In this document: piece after piece, positions 51,396 to 59,019 of the stretch | Layout of the letters: each line of letters opens with the position of its first letter | Numbering within the stretch: position 1 is the stretch's first letter | DNA from: CAVVSD01 sp963757125 | GTDB taxonomy: Bacteria; Actinomycetota; Thermoleophilia; Solirubrobacterales; Solirubrobacteraceae | Direction of reading: 5' to 3' | Assembly (NCBI GenBank): GCA_963757125.1 | Contig: CAVWQP010000009.1 | Span: forward strand, 124,001-188,000 | DNA: 64,000 nucleotides | Program-made: the position numbers and the translations under genes | The notes under the pieces: generated by a model | The model's input: the letters and a program-made list of their open reading frames with translations, nothing else | What the model was told of the DNA's origin: nothing | The model's database searches: none

Positions 51396-53231
51396 TCAGT
51401 CGAGCGACGCCAGCCGGTAGCCGACGCCGCGCACGGTCTGCAGCGCGACGGCGCGATCGCCGAGCTTGCGGCGCAACCCGCTGACCACGACCTCGACGAC
51501 GTTCGAGCTCCCGCCGGTCCACTCGTGGCCCCACACCTCACGAAGGAGCTCCTCGCGGGTCACGGCGACCCCCTCGCGGCGCTGGAGGTGGCGCAGGACG
51601 TCGAGCTCGAGACGGCTGAGATCGACGGCGTGACCGTCGAGGACGAGCTGCCGGTTCTCGGCGTCGAGGACGGTCTCGGCCTGCAGCTCGCGGCCGACGA
51701 CGTCGCCCAGCCAGGCGTCGATCGAACCGGGACCGAAGTCGTTGAGCAGGAACGACTCGACGCCGACGTCCAGGCGGACGAACCCGAGCGGGGCGAGGAC
51801 CGCGAGCGCCGCGTCGGGCTCCGAGGCCGGGACGTACAGCCGCCGCAGGCGCGGGCGCAGCTCGAGGTACGCGCGCTTCGTGTCGAGCCACAGCGTGGCG
51901 ATCGCGTGGCGGTCGACGCCGTGGGACCACCGGTGGATCAGGATCCGCTGCCCGGGCGGCACGGGCTCTCGGCGCACGTGCTCCAGGACGGCCTGCGCGA
52001 CGGGGTCATCGCGCAGCAACGTGTGCGGGACGTCCTGCGGCAGGCACAGGCTCGAGTAGCCGCGCACCGCGCCGTCGGCGTCCCGCACGACGCGGAACGT
52101 CTCCGGCGCCTGGCGCCACCACGCCTCGAGGAGCGGGTCCGATCCCTGCGGGGCGATCGCCTCGCCGTCGCCGGGGCGGGCCGGCTCGATCACCAGGTCG
52201 TCGGGGCCGCTCGGGAAGAACGCCGACCGCACGATCGGGTTCTCCACGAGGTAGAGCATGTCGGCGGTGTAGCGCCACAGATCCGAGCCGCCTGCGGTGC
52301 GCAGCTCTGCGCGCAGCCGGGTCCACGCCGCGCTGCGGTGGGCGCGGTGCCGTGCGGGGTCGGACGCGCGCAGCAGTGCGCTGGTCGCCGCGCGGACGGC
52401 GTCGTGGACGAGCAGGCCCTGGGGGCCGAGCTCGACGAACGGGAGCGCGCGCAGGCGGGCGAACAGGTCGGCGGGATCCTCGTCGGGGAGCATCGCCTGC
52501 AGCAGCGACAGCGTGGTCCGGCGCACGACGGACGCGGCGTCGAGGGCGCGCCGGGTGACCGGCTCGAGGCCGTCGACGTAGAGGCCGGCGAGCTCCTCGA
52601 CCATCGCCCCCATGACGGCGTCCTCGGCGGCGAGCGCCGGGCGTTCGGCGAGCGCTCCCACGGCGAGCTGCAGCGACAGCGGGTGGCCGTGCGTGAGCGG
52701 CGCGACCCTGGCGGCGGTCGGCCGTGCGACGCCGTTTCGCTCGAGCAGCTCGACCGCGGTCTCGTCGGTGAGGTTGTCGAGCCGCACGACGCGCAGCAGC
52801 TCACCGAGGTCGCGCCGCCATGCGGCGGGGCCGTCGCGGCCGGCGATGATGACCCGGACGTTCCCGGGCAGCCCGGGGACGAGCTCCTGCCGCAGCCAGG
52901 CGTCGAGCAGGCGCAGGCGCTCGTGGGCGTCGATGACGAGGACGACGCGGCCGTCGTGGCCCTCGAGCGTGTCGCCGAGCGCGGCGAGGAACCCGCGCTC
53001 GGTCGGCTCCAACGTCCGGCCGTCGAGCGTCACGACCACGGCGCCCCGGGCACGGGCGTCGACCGCGGCGGCACGGAGCAGCGTCGACTTGCCGACGCCG
53101 GCGATCCCGTGCACGAACGCCACGAGCGGCCTGTCGCACTCGACGAGATCGAGCAGCGCCGCCCGCTCGCGACCACGCCCGACGAGCGCGACAAGGCGCT
53201 CGTCGAGCATCGTCTGGAGCGTCTGCGGCAC
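51396..53231 (-). CDS. STAND-type ATPase / GNAT-like / OmpR-type winged-helix regulator
   Basis: A 611-residue multidomain regulator. Residues about 15-310 are a STAND/AAA_16-like NTPase with Walker A GIAGVGKST (42-50) and Walker B RVVLVIDAHERL. About 340-470 resembles a GNAT fold (segments VVRDADGAVRGYSSL, ATLWLDTKRAYLEL and LAPLGFVRL). The last ~90 residues are an OmpR/PhoB wing-helix DNA-binding domain (LSRLELDVLRHLQRREG … TVRGVGYRL). There is no receiver domain, so signals probably enter through the ATPase or GNAT-like part. It lies 12 bases after the YdhR-like gene in one operon, next to a six-repeat operator of OmpR/SARP type. Confidence 0.82.
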   Translation of the reverse strand: MPQTLQTMLDERLVALVGRGRERAALLDLVECDRPLVAFVHGIAGVGKSTLLRAAAVDARARGAVVVTLDGRTLEPTERGFLAALGDTLEGHDGRVVLVIDAHERLRLLDAWLRQELVPGLPGNVRVIIAGRDGPAAWRRDLGELLRVVRLDNLTDETAVELLERNGVARPTAARVAPLTHGHPLSLQLAVGALAERPALAAEDAVMGAMVEELAGLYVDGLEPVTRRALDAASVVRRTTLSLLQAMLPDEDPADLFARLRALPFVELGPQGLLVHDAVRAATSALLRASDPARHRAHRSAAWTRLRAELRTAGGSDLWRYTADMLYLVENPIVRSAFFPSGPDDLVIEPARPGDGEAIAPQGSDPLLEAWWRQAPETFRVVRDADGAVRGYSSLCLPQDVPHTLLRDDPVAQAVLEHVRREPVPPGQRILIHRWSHGVDRHAIATLWLDTKRAYLELRPRLRRLYVPASEPDAALAVLAPLGFVRLDVGVESFLLNDFGPGSIDAWLGDVVGRELQAETVLDAENRQLVLDGHAVDLSRLELDVLRHLQRREGVAVTREELLREVWGHEWTGGSSNVVEVVVSGLRRKLGDRAVALQTVRGVGYRLASLD

Positions 53232-53243
53232 CGTGCGCCAAGC

Positions 53244-53558
53244 CTACGCGCGCTGCGTGATGCGGGTGGGCTGGTCGAGGACGGCGAAGTCCCTCGAGGA
53301 CACGGCGGCGATCTGCGGGTTGGAGCGCAGGGCGCCGAACACGGGGCCGTTGACGTAGGCCTCCATGGCCGCCTCGCTCTCCCAGGCGTAGATGCCGCCG
53401 TAGGTGTTGGTCCGCGCGTCGGCGATCCACGCCTTCGCGCGGAGCCCGTCGATCTGGGTGAACTGCGGCGCGACGGCCGCGCAGTGCGCGGCGTAGTCGT
53501 CGTGCTGGAGTCCGGCGAGCCGGAACGTGACGATCTGGATGTGGTCGGTGGAGTGCAT
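53244..53558 (-). CDS. YdhR-like putative monooxygenase / ABM-fold protein
   Basis: A 104-residue dimeric alpha/beta-barrel-fold protein. It opens with HIQIVTFRLAGL and has GGIYAWESEAAMEAYVNGP, a motif of YdhR-like and related ABM-superfamily proteins; FGALRSNPQI follows. Some members oxygenate quinol-like compounds without cofactor; others only bind ligand. It is the first gene of the operon with the large regulator, so it may act on, or be induced by, the same ligand. Minus-strand CAACCT ends 6 bases before the ATG. Confidence 0.78.
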   Translation of the reverse strand: MHSTDHIQIVTFRLAGLQHDDYAAHCAAVAPQFTQIDGLRAKAWIADARTNTYGGIYAWESEAAMEAYVNGPVFGALRSNPQIAAVSSRDFAVLDQPTRITQRA

Positions 53559-53591
53559 GCCGGAAGGTTGGCGCGGATCGGGGCCGGTTCC

Positions 53592-53670
53592 TGAGGTGTG
53601 GATGAGGCCTGTCTGAGGCTCGCGGCCGCAGCCCGCCGGGGCACCTCAGACTCACCTCAGACAACCCTCA
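53592..53670. promoter_or_regulatory. Double triple-repeat operator between the regulator operon and the methyltransferase gene
   Basis: TGAGG begins at 53592, 53603 and 53614, and its complement CCTCA begins at 53644, 53655 and 53666. Every step is exactly 11 bases. The two triplets face opposite ways, each about 21-22 bases from a candidate -10 box (CAACCT at 53565-53570 on the minus strand; TACCTT at 53693-53698 on the plus strand). Eleven-base direct repeats are the usual binding pattern of OmpR/SARP winged helices such as the one encoded at 51396-53231. Confidence 0.75.
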
Positions 53671-53692
53671 CGAAGCGCCTCGGGACCGCGCC

Positions 53693-53698
53693 TACCTT
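53693..53698 (+). promoter_or_regulatory. -10 hexamer of the methyltransferase gene
   Basis: TACCTT lies 22 bases after the last CCTCA repeat. The transcript would carry a leader of about 25 bases with AGGAGG as ribosome-binding site, unlike the leaderless genes elsewhere. Confidence 0.5.
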
Positions 53699-53727
53699 GC
53701 GACCTCCACCAACCGCAGGAGGCTCCC

Positions 53728-54801
53728 ATGCAGACCCTGGACCAGAGCAGGATCGAGGCGTTCGCCGGACTCATCGCCGTCGAGGCGGGCGCGGCGGTCA
53801 ACGCGGCGCTCGTCAACATCGGCGACCGGCTCGGGCTGTACCGGGCGATGGCCGACTCCCAGCCCGTGACCGCGGCCGAGCTCGCCGCGCGCACCTCGAC
53901 CCACGAGCGCTACGTGCGCGAGTGGCTCAACGCGCAGGCGGCCGGCAGCTTCGTCGCCTACGACGCCGCCGACGACACCTACGTGCTCCCCGCCGAGCAC
54001 GCCTTCGTCCTCGCCGACGAGACGAGCCCCGTCGCGATGGCCGGGATCTACAGCGCGGTGACCGCGGTGATCGAGAGTCGCGAGCAGGTCGCCGAGCGGT
54101 TCCGGACCGGCGACGGGCTCGGCTGGCACGAGCACCACCACGATCTCTTCCACGGCACGGAGCGGGCGTTCGGCGCGCTGTACCGGATGCACCTGCTCAG
54201 CGACTGGCTCCCGGCGATCGACGGCCTCGTCGAGCGGCTCGAGCGCGGCGCGACCGTCGCCGACGTCGGATGCGGGCACGGGGCGTCCGCGATCATGATG
54301 GCCCAGGCCTTCCCGAGCTCGACGTTCACCGGCTTCGACGCCCACGCCGAGTCGATCGAGACGGCGCGGCGGCGCGCCGCAGCGGCCGGGGTGGAGGACC
54401 GGGTCACGTTCGAGGTCGCCGACGCGGTCGCGTACCCCGGCACGTACGACGTCGTCGCGTTCTTCGACGCGCTCCACGACCTCGGCGACCCGGTCGGGGC
54501 CGCCCGGCGCGCGTGCGCCGCCGTCGCCCCGGACGGCCTCTGCGTCGTGGTCGAGCCGTTCGCCGGCGACACGATCGAGGACAACCTCACCCCGATCGGG
54601 CGCTACTTCTACGGCATGTCGACGCTCGTGTGCACGCCCGGCTCCCTGTCACAGCCCGGGCGTGCCGGCCTCGGGACGCAGGCGGGCGAGGCCCGCCTGC
54701 GCGACGTGCTCGTCGAGGGCGGCTTCGGGGCCGTCCGGCGCGTTGCCGAGACGCCCTTCAACCTCGTCCTCGAGGCACGCGGTCAGTCGATCGTCTCGTA
54801 G
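53728..54801 (+). CDS. SAM-dependent methyltransferase with N-terminal winged-helix domain (Rv2258c-like)
   Basis: A 357-residue protein. The N-terminal ~110 residues form a winged-helix dimerisation domain (PVTAAELAARTSTHERYVREWLNAQAA). The C-terminal class I fold has SAM motif I VADVGCGHGASA (about 172-183) and FDALHDLGDP. The group resembles O-methyltransferases and Rv2258c-type enzymes; the substrate is unknown. AGGAGG precedes ATG 53728. It is divergent from the YdhR-like/regulator operon across the repeat operator, and is the likely target gene. Its last 19 bases overlap the convergent ABM gene. Confidence 0.87.
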   Translation: MQTLDQSRIEAFAGLIAVEAGAAVNAALVNIGDRLGLYRAMADSQPVTAAELAARTSTHERYVREWLNAQAAGSFVAYDAADDTYVLPAEHAFVLADETSPVAMAGIYSAVTAVIESREQVAERFRTGDGLGWHEHHHDLFHGTERAFGALYRMHLLSDWLPAIDGLVERLERGATVADVGCGHGASAIMMAQAFPSSTFTGFDAHAESIETARRRAAAAGVEDRVTFEVADAVAYPGTYDVVAFFDALHDLGDPVGAARRACAAVAPDGLCVVVEPFAGDTIEDNLTPIGRYFYGMSTLVCTPGSLSQPGRAGLGTQAGEARLRDVLVEGGFGAVRRVAETPFNLVLEARGQSIVS

Positions 54802-55073
54802 AACTCCCGCCGGCGGTCCTCCATGAGCGGGAAGAGCGCGCCCGGGCCGAGCCGCGTGAAGTGCTCGGTCTGCCCGTGCTCCTCGAAGGCCGCCTTGTCG
54901 CGGTAGTGCTCGTACATGAGGAAGACGCGAGGGTCCTCGGGATCGCGGTGCGCGATGTAGTGCACCACCCCGGGCTCCTCGCGGGAGGCGGCGCCGAGCT
55001 CGTCGATGACCTCGGCGGCGCGGCCCTCCTCCCCTTCCTTGGCGACCATCCTTGCGACGAGCACATAGGCCAT
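54783..55073 (-). CDS. Antibiotic biosynthesis monooxygenase (ABM) domain protein
   Basis: A 96-residue ABM-fold protein. MAYVLVARMVAKEG, SREEPGVVHYIAHRDPEDP and MYEHYRDKAAFEEHGQTEHF are classic. Members are quinol monooxygenases, isomerases or stress proteins. It starts three bases after the FAH gene, so it belongs to the catabolic operon 57869-54783 and is separate from the YdhR-like protein at 53244. Confidence 0.88.
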   Translation of the reverse strand: MAYVLVARMVAKEGEEGRAAEVIDELGAASREEPGVVHYIAHRDPEDPRVFLMYEHYRDKAAFEEHGQTEHFTRLGPGALFPLMEDRRREFYETID

Positions 55074-55076
55074 GGG

Positions 55077-55733
55077 TCAGGACTCCTTGGTGATCGGGTT
55101 GGTCAGGGTGCCGAGGCCCTCGATCTCGACCGAGACCTCGTCACCGTCCTGCAGCAGCACCTTGGGATCGCGGAAGACGCCGACGCCCGCGGGCGTGCCG
55201 GTCGCGATGAGGTCGCCCGGCTCGAGCGTGATGATCTGGCTCGTGTAGGCGATGATCTCGGCGACGGAGAAGATCATCTGCGCCGTCGAGGAGTCCTGCA
55301 GCGCCTTGCCGTTGACGAGGCAGCGGATGGCGAGCGCCTGCGGGTCGGCGATCTCCTCGCGCGGGACGAGCCGCGGCCCGACGGGGCAGAACGTGTCGGG
55401 CGACTTGCCGCGCGTCCACTGCCCGTCGGCGAACTGCAGGTCGCGCGCGCTGACGTCGTTGACGCAGATGTAGCCGGCGACGTGGTCGAGCGCGTCGCGC
55501 TCGGAGACGCGCTTGGCCTTCGCGCCGATGACGACGCCCAGCTCTGCCTCGTAGTCGACCTGGGTGGACTCGGGCGGGAGCACGACGGGGTCACCGTCGC
55601 CGATCAGCGTGTTGGGCCACTTCGCGAACAGCAGCGGCGCCTTCGGGAGGTCCTGGCCGCCCTCGGCCGCGTGATCGCGGTAGTTGAGCCCGACGCAGAC
55701 GATCTTGCCGGGACGCGGGATCGCTAGCGGCAC
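55077..55733 (-). CDS. Fumarylacetoacetate hydrolase (FAH) family protein
   Basis: A 218-residue FAH-fold hydrolase/decarboxylase. Motifs are CVGLNYRDHAAE, YEAELGVVIG (metal Glu residues), GYICVNDVSARDLQ, KSPDTFCPVGP and GTPAGVGVFRDP, as in 2,4-diketo-3-deoxy acid or acylpyruvate hydrolases. Together with the Gfo/Idh dehydrogenase and TIM-barrel isomerase upstream, cleavage of a diketo sugar acid is plausible. GTG 55733 follows AAAGG on the minus strand. Confidence 0.92.
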   Translation of the reverse strand: MPLAIPRPGKIVCVGLNYRDHAAEGGQDLPKAPLLFAKWPNTLIGDGDPVVLPPESTQVDYEAELGVVIGAKAKRVSERDALDHVAGYICVNDVSARDLQFADGQWTRGKSPDTFCPVGPRLVPREEIADPQALAIRCLVNGKALQDSSTAQMIFSVAEIIAYTSQIITLEPGDLIATGTPAGVGVFRDPKVLLQDGDEVSVEIEGLGTLTNPITKES

Positions 55734-55761
55734 GGTTGTTCACGACCTTTCGTTGCTGACA

Positions 55762-56871
55762 TCACCGGTAGCGCACCGTCTCGCGTGCGCCCGAGCCCGC
55801 GGAGCGCGTGATCGCATCGCACACCTCCGCGGCTCGGTAGCCGTCCTCGAAGTCCGCGCCATGCGGGCCGACGCGTCCGCCGGACGCGACCGCGGCGAGG
55901 AAGTGGTGGAGCTCATGCACGAAGGTGTGCTCCCACCCGATCACGTGGCCGGGCGGCCACCAGTGCTCCATGAAGGTCTGGTCCCCGTCGGTCACGAGGA
56001 CGGTGCGGAAGCCCGAGCCGCCGGTGTCGACCTGCAGCTCGTTCAGCCGCTCGAGCTCGAACCGCAGCGAGCCGCGCGAGCCGTTGATCTCGAAGGTCAG
56101 CGCGTTCTTGCGGCCGAGGCAGAAGCGCGACGCCTCGAGCGTCCCCACCGCGCCGCCCTCGAACTCGACGAACGCCTCGAAGGCGTCGTCGACGGTGACC
56201 TTGCCGCCGGGGCGCTCGGGCACGAACGTCCGCGTCAGCGCGCCGACCGACGCGATCTCGCCGACGAGATAGCGGCCGAGGTCGATGATGTGCGCGCCGA
56301 GGTCGCCCAGCGCGCCGGAGCCCGCCTCGTCGGCGTCCAGCCGCCAGCTCGCCGGGGCGGACGGATCGGTCAGCCAGTCCTGCAGGTAGGCGGCGCGGAA
56401 GTGGTGGATCTCGCCGAGCTCGCCCGCCTCGAGCATCTCGCGCGCGAGGCGGATCGCGGGCACGAAGCGGTAGTTGAACGCGCACATGTGCACGACGCCG
56501 GCGGCCTGGACGCGCTGCCACGTCTCGAACGCCTCGTCCGCGTTGCGCCCGAGCGGCTTCTCGCAGACGACGTGCTTGCCGGCCTCCGCCGCCGCGATCG
56601 ACGGCTCGGCGTGCAGGTTGTTCGGCGAGAGGTTGTCGAACACCCCGACCCGCGGGTCGGCGACGATCTCGCGCCAGTCGGTGACGGCGCTCGCGAACCC
56701 GTAGCGCTCGGCCGCCTCCTGCACCGCCGACGCGTTGCGCCCGCCGATCGCCACGAGGTCGGGCACGAGCGGCGGCGGCCACGTCATGTAGGCGAGCGTG
56801 CGGAACGCGTTGGAGTGCGCCTTGCCCATGAACGCGTAGCCGAGCATCCCGACGCCGATGTGCTCGGTCAT
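55762..56871 (-). CDS. Gfo/Idh/MocA-family oxidoreductase
   Basis: A 369-residue NAD(P)-dependent sugar or inositol dehydrogenase. The Rossmann start is GVGMLGYAFMGKAHSNAF; EKPLGRN carries the conserved Lys of the EKP motif; GALGDLGAHIIDLGRYL holds the catalytic Asp/His region. It overlaps the isomerase gene by four bases (ATGA), a pairing typical of sugar/polyol (e.g. inositol-like) catabolism. Substrate not determined. Confidence 0.94.
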   Translation of the reverse strand: MTEHIGVGMLGYAFMGKAHSNAFRTLAYMTWPPPLVPDLVAIGGRNASAVQEAAERYGFASAVTDWREIVADPRVGVFDNLSPNNLHAEPSIAAAEAGKHVVCEKPLGRNADEAFETWQRVQAAGVVHMCAFNYRFVPAIRLAREMLEAGELGEIHHFRAAYLQDWLTDPSAPASWRLDADEAGSGALGDLGAHIIDLGRYLVGEIASVGALTRTFVPERPGGKVTVDDAFEAFVEFEGGAVGTLEASRFCLGRKNALTFEINGSRGSLRFELERLNELQVDTGGSGFRTVLVTDGDQTFMEHWWPPGHVIGWEHTFVHELHHFLAAVASGGRVGPHGADFEDGYRAAEVCDAITRSAGSGARETVRYR

Positions 56872-57869
56872 GGGCTCTTCTGGAACGCGGCGTCGAAGGC
56901 CAGCGAGGACGGCGCGAAGTCCGTGCGCCGCAGGAAGGCGGCGGCGTCGGCGGCGCCCCACTCGCGATCCATCCCCGAGTCCTCCCACTCGACGGCGAGG
57001 GGACCCTGGTAGCCGATGCGGTTCAGCGCGCGGAAGAGCGACTCGAAGTCGACGTCGCCGTGCCCGGGGGACACGAAGGTCCATCCGCGGTCGGCCTCGC
57101 CGAAGTCGATGTGCGAGCCGAGGATCGACCTGCGCCCGTCGGCGAGGACCTTGGAGTCCTTGACGTGGACGTTGTAGATCCGGTCGGCGAACTCCATCGC
57201 GAACGGCACCGGGTCGAGCAGCTGCGGGATGAAGTGGCTCGGGTCGAGGTTGATCCCGAAGCCCTCGCGCCGGCCGATCGCGTCGAGCGTCTTGCGCGTC
57301 GTCACGAGGTCGTAGGCGATCTCGGTCGGGTGGACCTCGAGCGCGAAGCGCACCCCCTCGGCGTCGAAGACGTCGATGATCGGGCCCCAGCGCTCGGCGA
57401 AGTCCTCGTAGCCGCGCTCGATCTCCGCCCAGTCGTTGGGCGGGAACGAGTAGAGCTGGTGCCAGATCGACGAGCCGGTGAAGCCGGTCACGACCGTGAC
57501 GCCGAATGCCGCGGCCGCACGCGCCGTGTCCTTCATGCGGTCGGCCGCGCGCCCCCGCACGCCCTCGGGATCGCCGTCCCCCCAGACCTCCGGCGGGAGG
57601 ATCGCGCGATGGCGCGCGTCGATCGGATCGCAGACCGCCTGGCCGACGAGATGGGCGCCCAGCGCCCAGCACCCGAGGCCGTGGCGCTCGAGCAGCTCGC
57701 GGCGGCCCTTCGCGTACCCGTGGTCGGCGAGCGCGCGGTCGACCTCGAAGTGATCGCCCCAGCAGGCGAGCTCCAGGCCGTCGTAGCCCATGGATGCGCA
57801 CTTGGGCGCCAGGTCGTCGAGCGAGAGATCCGCCCACTGTCCGGTGAAGAGTGCGATCGGTCTGGTCAC
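56868..57869 (-). CDS. Sugar phosphate isomerase/epimerase (xylose isomerase-like TIM barrel)
   Basis: A 333-residue TIM-barrel protein. Likely metal ligands are E in FALEVHPTE, D in INLDPSHF, H in VHVKDSK and E in VEWEDSGMD. It is of the IolE/IolI-like group. GTG 57869 is supported by GGGGAAAGG 8 bases upstream on the minus strand. It starts the catabolic operon isomerase–Gfo/Idh–FAH–ABM and is divergent from gntR with only 20 bases between starts. Confidence 0.9.
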   Translation of the reverse strand: MTRPIALFTGQWADLSLDDLAPKCASMGYDGLELACWGDHFEVDRALADHGYAKGRRELLERHGLGCWALGAHLVGQAVCDPIDARHRAILPPEVWGDGDPEGVRGRAADRMKDTARAAAAFGVTVVTGFTGSSIWHQLYSFPPNDWAEIERGYEDFAERWGPIIDVFDAEGVRFALEVHPTEIAYDLVTTRKTLDAIGRREGFGINLDPSHFIPQLLDPVPFAMEFADRIYNVHVKDSKVLADGRRSILGSHIDFGEADRGWTFVSPGHGDVDFESLFRALNRIGYQGPLAVEWEDSGMDREWGAADAAAFLRRTDFAPSSLAFDAAFQKSP

Positions 57870-57875
57870 AAGCGG

Positions 57876-57881
57876 TACCTT
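57876..57881 (+). promoter_or_regulatory. -10 hexamer of gntR, overlapping the isomerase ribosome-binding site
   Basis: TACCTT ends 8 bases before the gntR ATG at 57890. Its complement, AAGGTA, includes the AAAGG ribosome-binding site of the divergent isomerase gene, so the two regulatory signals share the same bases. Confidence 0.45.
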
Positions 57882-57889
57882 TCCCCTGC

Positions 57890-58546
57890 ATGAAGCCGCC
57901 GCGGAGGGCGCTGCGTCACGACGTCAGGGACGGGATCGTCCGGTCGATCCTCGACGGGGAGTACCGGCCCGGCGATCGCCTGATCGAGATGCAGATCGCC
58001 AAGGCCTACGGGACCAGCCAGGGGCCGGTCCGCGAGGCCCTGCGCGAGCTCGAGATGCTGGGCTTCGTCCGCAGCGAGATGCACCGCGGCACCTACGTGC
58101 GCGATCCGTGGCACCTCGGGATGCGGGAGCTCTTCCAGGTGCGCGGCGCGCTCGAGGAGTTCGCCGCCCGTCTCGCGACGCCCAGGCTGTCCGAGGACGT
58201 GACGGCCCTGCAGGCCGAGGTCGACGCGATGCGCGAGGCCGCCGAGCGCAGCGACAACCGCGCCGCCGTCGAGCACAGCGAGCGCTTCCACCGCCACATC
58301 GTCCTGGCCTCCGAGAACCAGCTGCTGCACACGATGTGGAGCAGCCTCTGCATCAGCGACCACACCGCGCTCACGATGGTCACGCTGACGCCCGACCTCG
58401 GCGTGCTCGCCGACTCGCACCAGCCGATCGTCGACGCGATCGCCACCGGTGACGCCGAGCTCGCCAGTGAGGTCAGCCGTCGTCACCAGGAGGGCTTCAT
58501 CGAGATGCTCGCCCAGGCGGTGGACGGCGCGCCCGTGTCCGCCTAG
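57890..58546 (+). CDS. GntR-family regulator (FadR/FCD subfamily)
   Basis: A 218-residue regulator. The N-terminal winged helix (GDRLIEMQIAKAYGTSQGPVREALRELEMLG) is classic GntR, and the C-terminal all-helical FCD domain carries the expected metal-binding His/Asp positions (VEHSERFHRHI; ADSHQPIVDAI; SRRHQEGF). ATG 57890 matches a leaderless box. It lies between two minus-strand operons (isomerase on one side, cupin/Tm-1/Liv on the other) and may repress both. Convergent with the cupin gene (5-base gap). Confidence 0.93.
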   Translation: MKPPRRALRHDVRDGIVRSILDGEYRPGDRLIEMQIAKAYGTSQGPVREALRELEMLGFVRSEMHRGTYVRDPWHLGMRELFQVRGALEEFAARLATPRLSEDVTALQAEVDAMREAAERSDNRAAVEHSERFHRHIVLASENQLLHTMWSSLCISDHTALTMVTLTPDLGVLADSHQPIVDAIATGDAELASEVSRRHQEGFIEMLAQAVDGAPVSA

Positions 58547-58551
58547 GACGG

Positions 58552-58950
58552 TCACTTCAGGGACGCCCAGGGCTCCTCGCCCGAGACGTCGATGACCGAG
58601 TAGCCGTCGTCGCCGGCGGTCGGGGTGAGGATCACGCTGAGCTTCGCCGTCTCGTCCCCGACGGTGAACGACGCGTGGATGACGTCCTTCGGGATGTAGA
58701 CGGCCTCGCCCGGGCCGAGCTCGTGCTTGGCGTCCTCGAGCCACTGCTCGATGCGCCCCTCGCGGACCCAGATGATCTCCTCCTGGTCCGGATGGCGATG
58801 GAACGCGTGGCCGCCGCCGGGCTGCAGGTGCACGTCCATGACGCACATCGACGTCGATCCGGTGAACGACGGCCGGCTGACCCAGCCGGTGACGCCCCAG
58901 TCCTCCTGGTCGCGCACGATGTCCGCGTCGGTGATGAACCTGCCGCTCAT
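58552..58950 (-). CDS. Cupin-domain protein
   Basis: A 132-residue single cupin. Metal motif 1 is FHRHPDQEEIIWVREG (two His and Glu) and motif 2 runs through PKDVIHASFTVGD (His). ATG 58950 is preferred over 58956 because GGGAGG lies 8 bases before the former but only 2 before the latter. It is the last gene of the minus-strand Liv/Tm-1 operon, after a short gap with a hairpin. Small cupins may be isomerases, dioxygenases or sugar-binding proteins. Confidence 0.86.
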   Translation of the reverse strand: MSGRFITDADIVRDQEDWGVTGWVSRPSFTGSTSMCVMDVHLQPGGGHAFHRHPDQEEIIWVREGRIEQWLEDAKHELGPGEAVYIPKDVIHASFTVGDETAKLSVILTPTAGDDGYSVIDVSGEEPWASLK

Positions 58951-58958
58951 ACCCATGA

Positions 58959-58964
58959 CCTCCC
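58959..58964 (-). promoter_or_regulatory. Ribosome-binding site that fixes the cupin start
   Basis: GGGAGG on the minus strand lies 8 bases before ATG 58950 and only 2 before ATG 58956. Confidence 0.6.
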
Positions 58965-58978
58965 GTAGTTCCGCGACT

Positions 58979-58995
58979 CGAGAACGAAGTTCTCG
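58979..58995. promoter_or_regulatory. Palindrome between the PEP-hydrolase-like and cupin genes
   Basis: CGAGAAC (58979-58985) and GTTCTCG (58989-58995) flank GAA. The perfect 7-bp arms in a 69-base gap may be an operator or an mRNA hairpin; no U-run follows on the minus strand. Confidence 0.4.
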
Positions 58996-59019
58996 CCAGC
59001 GTGGGGAGGCTCTGCCGAG

